DNA from: Pseudomonas aylmerensis
Lineage (GTDB): Bacteria > Pseudomonadota > Gammaproteobacteria > Pseudomonadales > Pseudomonadaceae
DNA: 64,000 nt
Assembly: GCF_001702265.1 (NCBI RefSeq)
Contig: NZ_MAUE01000005.1
Coordinates: forward strand, 248,001-312,000
Direction: 5' to 3'
The notes beneath the pieces are model-generated. The model did no database searches and was not told the DNA's origin. It saw only the letters and a list, made by a program, of their open reading frames with translations. Positions within the stretch are counted from its first letter, which is position 1. Every line of letters begins with the position of its first letter. The position numbers and the translations under genes were made by a program. Positions 1 to 8,030 of this stretch are shown here, piece by piece.

Positions 1-1015
1 GCAGGCACAGGATCCCGCCCATCACCGGCACCGGGATGCTTTGCAGCAGTGCGCCGAACTTGCCGATAAACGCCAGGCTGATGGCAAAGACCGCCGCCCA
101 GGTCATGATTTTCGGGTTGTAGTTCTTGGTCAGCATCACCGCGCCGGTCACTTCGGCGTACGTGGTGTTCGGCGGACCGCCAAACAGGCCGGCGGCCGTG
201 GTGGCAATCCCGTCACCCAGCAGGGTGCGGTGCAGGCCGGGCTTCTTCAGGTAGTCGCGACCGGTCACGCTGCCCACTGCAATCACACCGCCGATATGTT
301 CGATCGCCGGGGCCAGGGCCACCGGTACTATGAACAGGATCGCCTGCCAGTTGAACTCCGGCGCGGTGAAGTGGGGCAGGGCAAACCAAGGGGCGGCAGC
401 GATTTTTGCCGTGTCGACCACGCCAAAGTAGAACGACATGGCAAACCCCACCAGCACGCCGGAGATGATCGGCACCAGGCGGAAAATGCCTTTGCCGAAC
501 ACCGCCACGATCAAGGTGGTCAGCAGCGCTGGCATCGAGATCATCATCGCCGTCTGGTAATGGATCAGCTCGGCGCCGTCACCGGCCTTGCCCATCGCCA
601 TGTTGGCGGCGATCGGCGCCATGGCCAGGCCGATGGAGATGATCACCGGCCCGATCACCACGGGCGGCAGCAGCCGGTCGATGAAACCGGTGCCCTTGAT
701 CTTCACGGCGAGGCCGAGGAAGGTATAAACGAAACCGGCCGCCATCACCCCGCCCATGGTCGCCGCGAGGCCGAACTGGCCCTTGGCGAGAATGATCGGC
801 GTGATAAACGCGAAGCTCGATGCCAGGAATACCGGCACCTGACGCCCTGTGACCACCTGGAACAGCAACGTGCCCAGACCAGCGGTAAACAGTGCGACGT
901 TTGGATCAAGACCTGTGATCAGCGGCATCAACACCAGCGCGCCAAATGCTACGAAGAGCATCTGTGCGCCGGACAGGATCTGGCGCCAAAGCGGGTCGTT
1001 GAATTCATCCTGCAT
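1..1015 (-). CDS. uraA: Uracil permease, NCS2 family (C-terminus beyond window edge)
   Basis: This is an inner-membrane uracil:proton symporter that supplies uracil to the phosphoribosyltransferase encoded just upstream. About 338 codons are visible; the reading frame runs off the window start, so roughly the last fifth of a typical 420-430-residue NCS2 permease is missing. The protein begins MQDEFNDPLWRQILSGAQM and has many hydrophobic segments. The stretches APAIEHIGGVIAVG and GGPPNTTYAEVTGAV are typical of NCS2 uracil/xanthine permeases, with the conserved Glu of AIEHIG and the NTTY segment. The ATG lies 2 nt beyond the upp stop codon (TGAgcATG on the minus strand), so the two genes are almost certainly cotranscribed and translationally coupled. 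The identification is firm from the family motifs plus the upp linkage. Confidence 0.93.
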   Translation of the reverse strand, partial: MQDEFNDPLWRQILSGAQMLFVAFGALVLMPLITGLDPNVALFTAGLGTLLFQVVTGRQVPVFLASSFAFITPIILAKGQFGLAATMGGVMAAGFVYTFLGLAVKIKGTGFIDRLLPPVVIGPVIISIGLAMAPIAANMAMGKAGDGAELIHYQTAMMISMPALLTTLIVAVFGKGIFRLVPIISGVLVGFAMSFYFGVVDTAKIAAAPWFALPHFTAPEFNWQAILFIVPVALAPAIEHIGGVIAVGSVTGRDYLKKPGLHRTLLGDGIATTAAGLFGGPPNTTYAEVTGAVMLTKNYNPKIMTWAAVFAISLAFIGKFGALLQSIPVPVMGGILCL

Positions 1016-1017
1016 GC

Positions 1018-1656
1018 TCACGCGTCCTTCTGCTTGGTGCCGAAGATCTTGTCACCGGCATCGCCCAGGCCTGGGATGATGTAGCCGTGCTCGTTCAGGC
1101 GCTCATCGATGGAGGCGGTGTAGATCTGCACGTCCGGGTGCGCTTTCTCGACGGCAGCGATGCCTTCGGGAGCGGCCACCAGCACCATGGCGCGGATGTC
1201 CTTGCAACCGGCCTTTTTCAGCAAGTCGATGGTGGCAACCATGGAGCTGCCAGTGGCGAGCATCGGGTCGATGATCATGGCCAGGCGTTCGTTGATTTCC
1301 GGAACGAGTTTTTCCAGGTACGTGTGGGCCTGCAAGGTTTCTTCGTTGCGGGCCACGCCGACGGCGCTGACCTTGGCGCCCGGGATCAGGCTGAGCACGC
1401 CTTCGAGCATGCCGATACCGGCGCGCAGGATCGGCACCACGGTAATTTTCTTACCGGCGATTTTCTCCACCTGGACGGGACCGGCCCAACCGGGGATCTC
1501 GTAGCTTTCCAGGGGCAAATCCTTGGTGGCTTCGTAAGTGAGCAGCGCTCCGACTTCCTGAGCAAGCTCACGGAAATTCTTCGTGCTAATGTCGGCACGG
1601 CGCATAAGGCCGAGTTTGTGTCGGATCAGCGGGTGGCGGATCTCGCGAGTGGGCAT
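1018..1656 (-). CDS. upp: Uracil phosphoribosyltransferase
   Basis: This cytoplasmic enzyme converts uracil and PRPP to UMP in pyrimidine salvage. The chosen protein has 212 residues, close to the 208 of E. coli Upp. The PRPP-binding loop [10 protein letters not shown] sits at about residues 129-138, and the C-terminal [11 protein letters not shown] is the uracil-binding tail. The frame is open further upstream to a TTG at 1680, but the ATG at 1656 is preceded by GGAG at 8 nt and starts [10 protein letters not shown], the usual Pseudomonas N-terminus, so I use it. It is followed directly by uraA. The leader carries a run of seven T on the minus strand at 1679-1685, about 23 nt before the start. 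Confidence 0.96.
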   Translation of the reverse strand: MPTREIRHPLIRHKLGLMRRADISTKNFRELAQEVGALLTYEATKDLPLESYEIPGWAGPVQVEKIAGKKITVVPILRAGIGMLEGVLSLIPGAKVSAVGVARNEETLQAHTYLEKLVPEINERLAMIIDPMLATGSSMVATIDLLKKAGCKDIRAMVLVAAPEGIAAVEKAHPDVQIYTASIDERLNEHGYIIPGLGDAGDKIFGTKQKDA

Positions 1657-1820
1657 GGGAAAGGCTCCGGCGGCGGGCAAAAAAACCGGCCTAGATTAAT
1701 CTATCCGAGGGTGTTGTCCTATAGACATCAAGTACGTTAGTCCATAAAGGCTTGAACGTTGCGCCTCACATGCGTACCTTTGCCCGCTTTTCTTGCCACA
1801 GCACCCCCTTGGAGAGCGCC

Positions 1821-2378
1821 ATGTCCGCTGATCTCGAGCATATCCGTCAAATCATGCGCGAGGCTGACTGCCTGTACACCGAAGCGCAAGTCGAAGAAGC
1901 GATCGCCAAGGTCGGCGCACACATCACTCGCGAGATGGCCGACACCAACCCGGTGGTCTTCTGCGTGATGAACGGCGGGCTGATCTTCGCCGGCAAACTG
2001 CTCACTCACCTGCAGTTCCCGCTGGAAGCGTCCTACCTGCACGCCACGCGCTATCGCAACGAAACCAGCGGCGGTGACCTGTTCTGGAAAGCCAAGCCGG
2101 AAGTCTCGTTCATCGACCGTGACGTGCTGATCATCGACGACATCCTCGACGAAGGTCACACCCTGGGCGCGATCATCGACTTCTGCAAACACGCCGGCGC
2201 ACGCAAAGTGCACACCGCCGTGCTGATCGACAAAGACCATGACCGCAAGGCCCGCCCGGACCTGAAAGCCGATTACGTCGGCCTGCCATGCATCGACCGT
2301 TACATATTCGGTTACGGCATGGACTACAAAGGCTACTGGCGCAATGCCAACGGGATTTTCGCCGTCAAGGGGATGTGA
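1821..2378 (+). CDS. hpt: Hypoxanthine-guanine phosphoribosyltransferase
   Basis: This purine salvage enzyme makes IMP or GMP from hypoxanthine or guanine and PRPP in the cytoplasm. The protein has 185 residues, normal for the type I phosphoribosyltransferase family. The PRPP loop LIIDDILDEGHTL is at residues 103-115, and VVFCVMNGGLIFAGKL near residue 50 forms the pyrophosphate-binding region. The open frame extends upstream to 1752, but the ATG at 1821 with GGAG 6 nt before it gives the standard start MSADLEHIRQ. It is transcribed divergently from upp-uraA, placing purine and pyrimidine salvage back to back, and is followed 3 nt later by a cupin gene. Confidence 0.95.
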   Translation: MSADLEHIRQIMREADCLYTEAQVEEAIAKVGAHITREMADTNPVVFCVMNGGLIFAGKLLTHLQFPLEASYLHATRYRNETSGGDLFWKAKPEVSFIDRDVLIIDDILDEGHTLGAIIDFCKHAGARKVHTAVLIDKDHDRKARPDLKADYVGLPCIDRYIFGYGMDYKGYWRNANGIFAVKGM

Positions 2379-2381
2379 TTG

Positions 2382-2849
2382 ATGACCCGCTTTCTGGATC
2401 AGACGCTGTTCGCCGAATTGACCGAGAAAGCGGCCGCCAGCCCGCGTGGCCGGCACCATCACAACTTCCATCAGATGGATGAGCCCTGCCATCGCCTGGC
2501 CGTGGGCCTGCAGCCCGACACCTATGTGCCGCCGCATCGGCACCTGAGCGCCGACAAGGCGGAAACCCTGCTGGTGCTCCAGGGCAGCCTGGGCCTGCTG
2601 GTGTTCAGCGACACCGGTGAAGTCATTGCCAAGCGTGTGATGCAGGCGGGCAGCGCGTGTGCCGGTGTCGACCTGCCGCCAGGGGTGTTCCACGGCTTGG
2701 TGGTGCTGGCACCGGATACAGTGATGTTCGAGTGCAAAGCCGGGCCTTATCGGCCGGTGGGCGAGGGCGAATCAGCCAGTTGGGCGCCCCGCGAGGGCGA
2801 TGTCGGCGTGGTCGAGTATCAGCGCTGGATGCTTGCCCAGTTCGATTGA
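2382..2849 (+). CDS. WbuC-family cupin metalloprotein
   Basis: This is a small cytoplasmic cupin of 155 residues resembling the WbuC family, whose biochemical role is poorly known. The metal-binding motif is visible as PHRH at residues 51-54 followed by Glu61 (AETLLVLQGSLGLLVF), with a second cupin segment around DLPPGVFHGLVVL carrying a further His. The frame also offers a TTG directly before the ATG; I use the ATG at 2382. It starts 3 nt after the hpt stop, so it is probably cotranscribed with hpt. WbuC proteins in enterobacteria are linked to O-antigen loci, but no such genes are nearby, so the function should be left open. Confidence 0.82.
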   Translation: MTRFLDQTLFAELTEKAAASPRGRHHHNFHQMDEPCHRLAVGLQPDTYVPPHRHLSADKAETLLVLQGSLGLLVFSDTGEVIAKRVMQAGSACAGVDLPPGVFHGLVVLAPDTVMFECKAGPYRPVGEGESASWAPREGDVGVVEYQRWMLAQFD

Positions 2850-2884
2850 GCTACAGTGCTGGGCCATCTCCCATGGAGCGGCCC

Positions 2885-3373
2885 ATGAGCCTGTTGATAC
2901 GCACCTGCGCCGCCCTGGCGCTGACCCTCAGTTTGCCCCTGGCCGCCGCGCCTGCGCCGATGCACAGTCAGTTCCTGCCGTCGGACGACCTTACCCTGCG
3001 CGCCGAGACGCCCGACCAGCAGCAGTTGCTGCAAGTCACTGAATACGCGGTGGTGGTCGGCAACCAGCGTCAATCCAACCAGCAACCGATCCCGGTGACT
3101 TCGCCGCTGATGATCCGCCTCAAAGGCAAGCCCCTGAACAAGGGCGCGACCATCGCCCAGGTGGTGCTCAACTTCGACGCCGAAAGCAAAAGCCTGAAAA
3201 AGCCGGCATACGACGACAAGAGCAAAACCTTGACCTTGTCCTACCCGGTGGCCCAGTACCGCGTGATCGTCGACCTGCTGCGCAATGACACGGTGTATGT
3301 GCAATTCCTCAGTTATGCCAATGGGCATATCTGGGCGGACTTGCACACCGGTGTCGTTCGTTCCAGGCAGTGA
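2885..3373 (+). CDS. Conserved exported protein of unknown function
   Basis: The 162-residue product begins with a clear Sec signal peptide (MSLLIRTCAALALTLSLPL, cleavage probably near AAA-APA around residue 22), so it should be periplasmic. I do not recognise a domain. The mature part is hydrophilic and beta-rich in appearance and ends in an aromatic stretch (YVQFLSYANGHIWADL). The frame is open far upstream, but the ATG at 2885 has GGAG at 6 nt and produces the signal peptide. An alternative ATG at 2873 would add four residues. It follows the cupin gene by 35 nt in the same direction and is followed by a REP palindrome. Confidence 0.75.
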   Translation: MSLLIRTCAALALTLSLPLAAAPAPMHSQFLPSDDLTLRAETPDQQQLLQVTEYAVVVGNQRQSNQQPIPVTSPLMIRLKGKPLNKGATIAQVVLNFDAESKSLKKPAYDDKSKTLTLSYPVAQYRVIVDLLRNDTVYVQFLSYANGHIWADLHTGVVRSRQ

Positions 3374-3390
3374 CAGCGCTGCAGAACACA

Positions 3391-3477
3391 TGTGGGAGCT
3401 GGCTTGCCTGCGATGGTATCGCTTCGGTTGTACTGACAGGCCGAGTTGGCTGCATCGCAGGCAAGCCAGCTCCCACA
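3391..3477. repeat. REP-type palindrome with perfect 25-bp arms
   Basis: Two exact inverted copies of a 25-bp sequence beginning TGTGGGAGCTGGCTTGCC occupy 3391-3415 and 3453-3477, separated by 37 nt. The same sequence recurs elsewhere in the window, as expected of Pseudomonas REP or REPIN elements. It lies between two same-strand genes and could fold into a long hairpin in the mRNA. Confidence 0.9.
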
Positions 3478-3559
3478 TTGAACGTGTGTTGCTTCCGCAG
3501 CGTGTGCCCCGCAGGTAAACTGCGTTTCCCGTGTAAATGTCTGCAGGCTGGAGTCGGTA

Positions 3560-3847
3560 ATGCGTAAAGATAAGAAACAGGTGATTGGTGACGAGATCGG
3601 CGACGATCAGATCAAGTTGTTCCTGGACTTCGAGCCGGTCGACGCGACTTCACCGTCCCTGCACAAGCTGATCAAGGCTTACCGTGGCCTGCGTATCGAC
3701 GATTTCGAACGGTTCCTGGGCTTTTTCAAGGAAGCCGGCCTGGACCTGGACGGCAAGGACGAGCATGGCCAGACCTTTGTCGACCTGATCAAGGACCAGC
3801 GCAACGCCGCCGAGTACATCGAGCTGATCGATAACGCCCGCAGCTGA
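3560..3847 (+). CDS. PA4642-family small conserved protein
   Basis: The product is a 95-residue soluble acidic protein beginning MRKDKKQVIGDEIGDDQIK. It resembles the small conserved Pseudomonas proteins named after PA4642, whose function is unknown. There is no signal peptide or membrane segment. The repeated FxxFF and DLI motifs in the second half look like an amphipathic helical fold. A GGAG sits 9 nt before the ATG (ctGGAGtcggtaatg). The gene is bounded upstream by a REP palindrome and downstream by a bidirectional terminator shared with mqo. Confidence 0.8.
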   Translation: MRKDKKQVIGDEIGDDQIKLFLDFEPVDATSPSLHKLIKAYRGLRIDDFERFLGFFKEAGLDLDGKDEHGQTFVDLIKDQRNAAEYIELIDNARS

Positions 3848-3861
3848 TTATCCCGGCCATA

Positions 3862-3902
3862 AAAAAACGCCCCGTTCTCAGGCCGAGAGCGGGGCGTTTT
3901 TT
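3862..3902. terminator. Bidirectional intrinsic terminator
   Basis: A perfect-looking hairpin (ACGCCCCG-T-TCTC, loop AGGCC, GAGA-G-CGGGGCGT) is flanked by seven A on one side and six or more T on the other. It would stop the PA4642-like gene on the plus strand and mqo on the minus strand. Confidence 0.92.
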
Positions 3903-3916
3903 ATTGCAGCACGGCC

Positions 3917-5425
3917 TTAAGCGTAGCTTTCGGCTTCGTTGCTTTGCTCAACGAGTTCCAGGCTGATGTTGTTCTGCGCGTTGATCTTGCGATACAGCTC
4001 GGCATCGGTCTCCAGGACCTTTTCGCGAGCCGGGAAGATCTCGTGCAGCTTGGTTGCCCACTCGCCTGCAGCCTTCTGTGGGAAGCAGCGCTCGATCAGT
4101 TCCAGCATGATCGACACGGTCACCGAAGCGCCAGGGGAGGCGCCCAGCAGTGCCGCCAGGGAACCGTCCTTGGCCGCCACCAGCTCGGTGCCAAATTGCA
4201 GCACGCCGCCTTTTTTCGGGTCTTTCTTGATGATCTGCACCCGTTGGCCGGCCACTTCCAGGCGCCAGTCCTCGGCTTTCGCTTCAGGGTAGAAGCGGCG
4301 CAGGGATTCCAGGCGCTGCTCCATGGACTGGCGCACTTCGCTGACCAGGTACTTGGTCAGGTCCATGTTGTCGCGGGCCACGGCGAGCATCGGGCCGATG
4401 TTGCCGGCACGGATCGACAGAGGCAGGTCGAGGAACGAGCCGTGCTTGAGGAACTTGGTGGTGAACCCGGCGTATGGCCCGAACAGCAGGGACTTCTTGC
4501 CATCGACCACGCGGGTGTCCAGGTGCGGCACGGACATCGGCGGCGAACCCACGGCGGCCTGGCTATAGACCTTGGCCTGGTGGTGCTTGACCACTTCCGG
4601 GTTGTCGCAACGCAGCCACTGGCCACTGACCGGGAAACCGCCAAAACCTTTGCTTTCTTCGATGCCCGAGGCTTGCAGCAACGGCAGGGCCGCACCACCG
4701 GCGCCGAGGAACACGAACTTGGCGTCCACCTCGCGGCTGTTGCCGCTGTTGACGTCCTTGATGCTCACGGTCCAGCCGGCGCCGTTGCGCTTGAGGCCGG
4801 TCACGCGCTTGCTGTACTTGACCTGGGCATCCGGCGAACTGGTGAGGTGGCTGAGCAGCTGGTTGGTCAGGGCGCCGAAGTTGACGTCGGTGCCGTTCAT
4901 CACGCGGGTGGCAGCGATTTTTTCATCGAGCGGGCGGCCCGGCATCATCAACGGCATCCACTCGGCCATCTCGTTGCGGTCTTCGGTGTAGTGCATGTCC
5001 GAGAACGCGTGGTGCTGGCTGAGGGATTCAAAGCGTTTCTTGAGGAACGACACGCCTTTTTCGCCCTGCACGAAGCTCAGGTGCGGGACTGGGCTGATAA
5101 AGGACTTGGACGAGCCAAAGGTGCCCTTTTTGGTCAGGTACGCCCAGAACTGCTTCGAGACCTCGAACTGGGTGTTGATGTGCACGGCTTTCTTGATGTC
5201 GATGGAGCCATCGGCGGCCTGCGGCGTGTAATTCAGCTCACACAGGCCGGCGTGGCCGGTACCGGCGTTGTTCCACGGGTTGGAACTCTCCGCGGCACCC
5301 GAATCCATCAGCTCAACGACTTCCAGCTTGAGGCCGGGGTCGAGCTCTTTGAGCAATACGGCCAGGGTGGCACTCATGATGCCGGCCCCTACCAGTACTA
5401 CGTCGACTGCTTCGTTATGCGCCAT
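3917..5425 (-). CDS. mqo: Malate:quinone oxidoreductase
   Basis: This is a membrane-associated FAD enzyme that oxidises malate to oxaloacetate and passes electrons to the quinone pool, the usual malate-oxidising step in pseudomonads. The 502-residue protein starts with an FAD-binding motif, [16 protein letters not shown] (GxGxxS at residues 13-18). Typical Mqo stretches follow, such as [16 protein letters not shown] and the C-terminal [16 protein letters not shown] lies 9 nt upstream of the ATG. A 727-bp region without a recognised gene separates it from the next gene upstream; it holds possible regulatory structures described separately. It shares a terminator with the convergent upstream gene. 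Confidence 0.96.
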   Translation of the reverse strand: MAHNEAVDVVLVGAGIMSATLAVLLKELDPGLKLEVVELMDSGAAESSNPWNNAGTGHAGLCELNYTPQAADGSIDIKKAVHINTQFEVSKQFWAYLTKKGTFGSSKSFISPVPHLSFVQGEKGVSFLKKRFESLSQHHAFSDMHYTEDRNEMAEWMPLMMPGRPLDEKIAATRVMNGTDVNFGALTNQLLSHLTSSPDAQVKYSKRVTGLKRNGAGWTVSIKDVNSGNSREVDAKFVFLGAGGAALPLLQASGIEESKGFGGFPVSGQWLRCDNPEVVKHHQAKVYSQAAVGSPPMSVPHLDTRVVDGKKSLLFGPYAGFTTKFLKHGSFLDLPLSIRAGNIGPMLAVARDNMDLTKYLVSEVRQSMEQRLESLRRFYPEAKAEDWRLEVAGQRVQIIKKDPKKGGVLQFGTELVAAKDGSLAALLGASPGASVTVSIMLELIERCFPQKAAGEWATKLHEIFPAREKVLETDAELYRKINAQNNISLELVEQSNEAESYA

Positions 5426-5785
5426 TTAACGCGTCTCCAAAATCTGCAGCACCAAATTGACGGCATGGCTGCCAGGAGTGACGGGGCGGTTCACGTGTTG
5501 CCCCAGGTTACCCATGGCCAGGATCGCCATGTCCGATTCGCAATTCTTTGCAATTTCAGCGCACGCTTCCTGCCGGCTAATCTGCCTATGAACGCATTCA
5601 TGGGCGCCTGTGGCAATTCGACTTATGGTCAAAGCGTGCGATTCGTGCAACCAATCCGTAACGGACAGGCTCAAGCTCCGGTTGTTGAGGAGTACTCGGT
5701 CCTGTGTGGTTGGGCTGTTCCAGACGCTGATGGTGCTTGTACAAACGCCAAACTATTCATTTGCTCGCCACACTCTTGTGAAGTT

Positions 5786-5806
5786 GTGAAAACCCGTTTT
5801 TTTCAC
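5786..5806. promoter_or_regulatory. 21-bp palindrome upstream of mqo, possible operator
   Basis: GTGAAAA and TTTTCAC are perfect 7-bp inverted arms separated by 7 nt. The site lies about 360 bp before the mqo start. I cannot assign a regulator. The spacing suits a dimeric helix-turn-helix protein. Confidence 0.4.
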
Positions 5807-5829
5807 GCTCTTTTGAAGACGTGAACCTC

Positions 5830-5849
5830 AAAAAAGGGCTGCCCCAGCC
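5830..5849 (-). terminator. Candidate minus-strand terminator between mqo and the 77-aa gene
   Basis: Read on the minus strand this is GGCTG-GGG-CAGCC followed directly by C and six T. The stem is short (5 bp) but GC-rich. It could end the transcript of the gene at 6153-6386 or an unannotated small RNA from 5850-6100. Confidence 0.45.
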
Positions 5850-6152
5850 TGGCACCTGGCCCGCACAACCTTTGCCGAGACGCGGCAAGACGGGCAAACA
5901 ACTCAAGTGGCCGAGCGCAATGGCAGCTCTGGCAGATTCGGTAAAGAGGGGTGGTTTGCAAAGAAAACAGCAAGCGCGCCAGCTTCACTCGATCTGTGTG
6001 GGCGGCTCTCTGTGGGCGATTCTTGAGGTTACTGCCGAGGCAATAACGATGCTGCGAGGCCCGATCAGGAGACGTCCTTATAATCGGGGGGAGATTGTAG
6101 CGAAGAACGCCAAGGAAATGGGCGTGTTTTATGACTTTTATTAGGACTTCGG

Positions 6153-6386
6153 TCAGGCGGCCAACGGCTGGTGGCGGGGCGACCGCGCGGGGCGTGGGCT
6201 GACGCGTGCGCTGGCCGGCAATGGGTGGTGCATCCAGCTCAGGCGAATCTCTTCGATTTCTACCCAGCCTTCGCCGACCGGAGGCTGGTGGCACTCTTTA
6301 AAGGCCTGGCAGCGACCTTGCACATCGAGCAGGGCGAACTGGCGAAGGGCGGGTTTGCGGGTAAACAGAGACCAGAGAAAATGCAT
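6153..6386 (-). CDS. Small conserved-looking protein of unknown function (77 aa)
   Basis: I do not recognise a domain in this 77-residue protein (MHFLWSLFTRKPALRQFALL...). The start is well supported: a full AGGAGG lies 9 nt before the ATG at 6386, although the frame is open further upstream. The sequence reads like a real protein, with FALLDVQGRCQAFKECHQPP followed by GEGWVEIEEI. It has one Trp-rich N-terminus, two Cys and a basic, Pro/Arg-rich C-terminal tail. It has no signal peptide. It diverges from the YajG-type lipoprotein gene and precedes the long mqo upstream region. Confidence 0.7.
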   Translation of the reverse strand: MHFLWSLFTRKPALRQFALLDVQGRCQAFKECHQPPVGEGWVEIEEIRLSWMHHPLPASARVSPRPARSPRHQPLAA

Positions 6387-6580
6387 GGCGATCAACCTCC
6401 TGAGATTGGGGCCAAGCATGCCCGCGTGGGATGACGAGCCCATGTAACGGCTGTGACATCTGGGTTACAACGAACCGCGATCTCGGCTACAGGTCACAGG
6501 TTGTAACTGGCGCTAGTTCCGCGCAGTGGCGCCCCGCTATACTGCCGGCCTGTCGGTACCTGATTTCTGGAGAGAAGAGC

Positions 6581-7165
6581 ATGTTGCAACGCCTGTTGTT
6601 CGGTTTGATCACTGTGACCAGCTTGACCCTGGTTGGCTGCGCCAACAGCCCGCAACAACTGAGCCCTGAGCCGAAAATCACCACGCAACTGGCCCCGGTG
6701 GGCCATGGCCAGCCGGTGTCGGTGCGGGTCGTGGATGGTCGTCCGTCGCCAACCCTGGGTTCCCGTGGTGGCCTGTACCCTGAAACCGCCCTGGTGTCGG
6801 TGAACGGTCAGGACGTGTTGCCCAAGCTGCAGGCCCAGGCCGAAGCTGCCGTGCGTTTGCTGGGTTTCACCCCGGCCAACTCGCCGGGCGCGCCTCAGCT
6901 GACCATTACCCTGGCCGAGCTGAAGTACCAGTCGCCCAAGGAAGGCCTGTACGTGACTGAAGCCTCGATTGGCGCGACGTTCAAGTCCGACGTCACTGCC
7001 GGCACGCGTCGCTACAGCGGCCGCTACGGCGCTTCGCTCAACCAGCGTTTCGGCATGGCGCCGAACCAGGAAACCAACACCAAGCTGGTCAGCGACGTGC
7101 TGAGTGATGCCTTGACTCGCCTGTTCAAGGATCCAAGCATCGGTTCATTGCTCAGCTCGCAATAA
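6581..7165 (+). CDS. YajG-family lipoprotein
   Basis: The 194-residue product has a lipoprotein signal with lipobox LTLVGC (lipidated Cys20) and belongs by overall sequence to the YajG family (PF03923), putative outer-membrane lipoproteins without a firm function. The mature domain begins with a Val-rich beta segment (PVSVRVVDGRP). Ser3 after the Cys does not suggest inner-membrane retention. The frame is open from 6431, but the ATG at 6581 gives the signal peptide and has GGAGAGAAG just upstream. It stands alone, followed by a terminator. Confidence 0.88.
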   Translation: MLQRLLFGLITVTSLTLVGCANSPQQLSPEPKITTQLAPVGHGQPVSVRVVDGRPSPTLGSRGGLYPETALVSVNGQDVLPKLQAQAEAAVRLLGFTPANSPGAPQLTITLAELKYQSPKEGLYVTEASIGATFKSDVTAGTRRYSGRYGASLNQRFGMAPNQETNTKLVSDVLSDALTRLFKDPSIGSLLSSQ

Positions 7166-7174
7166 CCGCTTACT

Positions 7175-7211
7175 AAAAAAGCCGGGCTCAGCGATGAGCC
7201 CGGCTTTTTTT
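7175..7211. terminator. Bidirectional intrinsic terminator
   Basis: The stem GCCGGGCTCA/TGAGCCCGGC has the short loop GCGA and is flanked by A6 and T7. It ends the YajG-type gene and, on the other strand, the convergent 69-aa gene. Confidence 0.92.
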
Positions 7212-7222
7212 CGCCTTCAGTT

Positions 7223-7432
7223 TCATGCGGCGGTGTCGATACAGAAATCCAGCAGGCTCACCCCCGTCAACCCATCGGCCTCCGGCAGGTCCGCATGCTG
7301 ATGCCCGCCCAGGGCGCAATACACCAGCCAATGGCGGTCCTGGACGTTGAACGCCAGGCCGCCGATCAGCGCCTCTTGCTCATCGCTGGGGGCGATCAGA
7401 TACAACCGATCCTGGTTTTGCGCGTGCAGCAT
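7223..7432 (-). CDS. Hypothetical small protein (69 aa)
   Basis: The product is a 69-residue acidic soluble protein, MLHAQNQDRLYLIAPSDEQE..., with no recognised domain. The order of segments (RLYLIAP, then FNVQDRHWLVYCALGG) suggests a small beta-sheet fold. A GGGAG lies 6 nt before the ATG, and the stop is followed at once by a bidirectional terminator. Both support a real gene. It is convergent with the YajG-type lipoprotein gene. Confidence 0.68.
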   Translation of the reverse strand: MLHAQNQDRLYLIAPSDEQEALIGGLAFNVQDRHWLVYCALGGHQHADLPEADGLTGVSLLDFCIDTAA

Positions 7433-7616
7433 GACAAGCTCCCGAACGTTCGAAGGGCAACAGAGTGGCCTGTTAAGGTGACGTTCAGGTGACGCTGTAA
7501 ATTACTGGATACATTAGCCGTTCATGGGGGAGGGAGCATTTTCGGGCGCTGGAGGCCACTATCGTTTAGGTTTGTATCTGAATTGATACCAAGACACTGT
7601 ATTCCTGAGGTTTGCG

Positions 7617-7874
7617 ATGGCGCTGCCCGCACTATTGATCAACGCTGTGGCTTTATTGGTGGCCTGCCCTGGGGCGGCCCTGCTGTTTTTTACCCGCCTG
7701 CGCGAACAGCGCGCGATGGCCGACCTGGCCGCGCAAAGCGAAGACCGCGCGATCGACCAACCGATGTTGTTTCTGGATGTGCGCACCGAACGGGCGCATC
7801 GACTGGCTTACCGCGTCGGGTTCGCCTGCCTGGGGTTGGCACTGGCCATCTCGTGGCTGAGCACCCACCTCTGA
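7617..7874 (+). CDS. Small two-helix membrane protein, unknown function (85 aa)
   Basis: The product has 85 residues with a predicted membrane helix at about 4-27 (LINAVALLVACPGAALLFF) and a second at about 66-82 (GFACLGLALAISWL). They flank a charged loop of about 35 residues with several Asp/Glu and Arg. I recognise no family. TGAGG precedes the ATG by about 7 nt. It is a single gene between a terminator-bounded small gene and a REP region. Confidence 0.66.
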   Translation: MALPALLINAVALLVACPGAALLFFTRLREQRAMADLAAQSEDRAIDQPMLFLDVRTERAHRLAYRVGFACLGLALAISWLSTHL

Positions 7875-7890
7875 AAAACCGCTGAACAAA

Positions 7891-8025
7891 TGTGGGAGCG
7901 AGCTTGCGTGGGAGCTGGCTTGCCTGCGATAGCATCACCTCAGTGCGACTGATACACCGAGGTGTCTGCATCGCGGGCATGCACGGCTCCTATACAAGCC
8001 CGCTTCTACACAAGCGGGTTCGTAC
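7891..8025. repeat. Composite REP region
   Basis: Several partial REP units are joined: TGTGGGAGCGAGCTTGC runs straight into GTGGGAGCTGGCTTGCCTGC. After a gap come inverted remnants (GCATCGCGGGCATGC, ACAAGCCCGCTTCTACACAA). It fills the gap between two convergent genes. Confidence 0.8.
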
Positions 8026-8030
8026 AGCGG

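Larger units (their letters stand above)
5426..6152. other. Long intergenic region upstream of mqo
   Basis: This 727-bp interval has no gene I can support. Open frames exist on both strands, but none has a recognisable protein or a good ribosome-binding site. What can be seen is a 21-bp palindrome (5786-5806), a minus-strand terminator-like hairpin (5830-5849), and an in-frame minus-strand ORF (5426-5674) whose stop codon abuts the mqo ATG and which may be part of the mqo leader. Confidence 0.6.

Noticed and set aside
3944..5824. 626-codon plus-strand open frame
   Set aside because: It lies antisense to mqo, has His/Gln/Arg-rich nonsense composition and no recognisable domain. Such frames are common in GC-rich DNA.
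5821..6144. 107-codon plus-strand frame in the mqo upstream region
   Set aside because: It begins without a ribosome-binding site, overlaps the terminator-like hairpin and matches no family I know.
5803..6294. 163-codon minus-strand frame overlapping the 77-aa gene
   Set aside because: It shares bases with the well-supported gene at 6153-6386 in another frame, has no Shine-Dalgarno sequence, and reads as Arg/Pro-rich nonsense.
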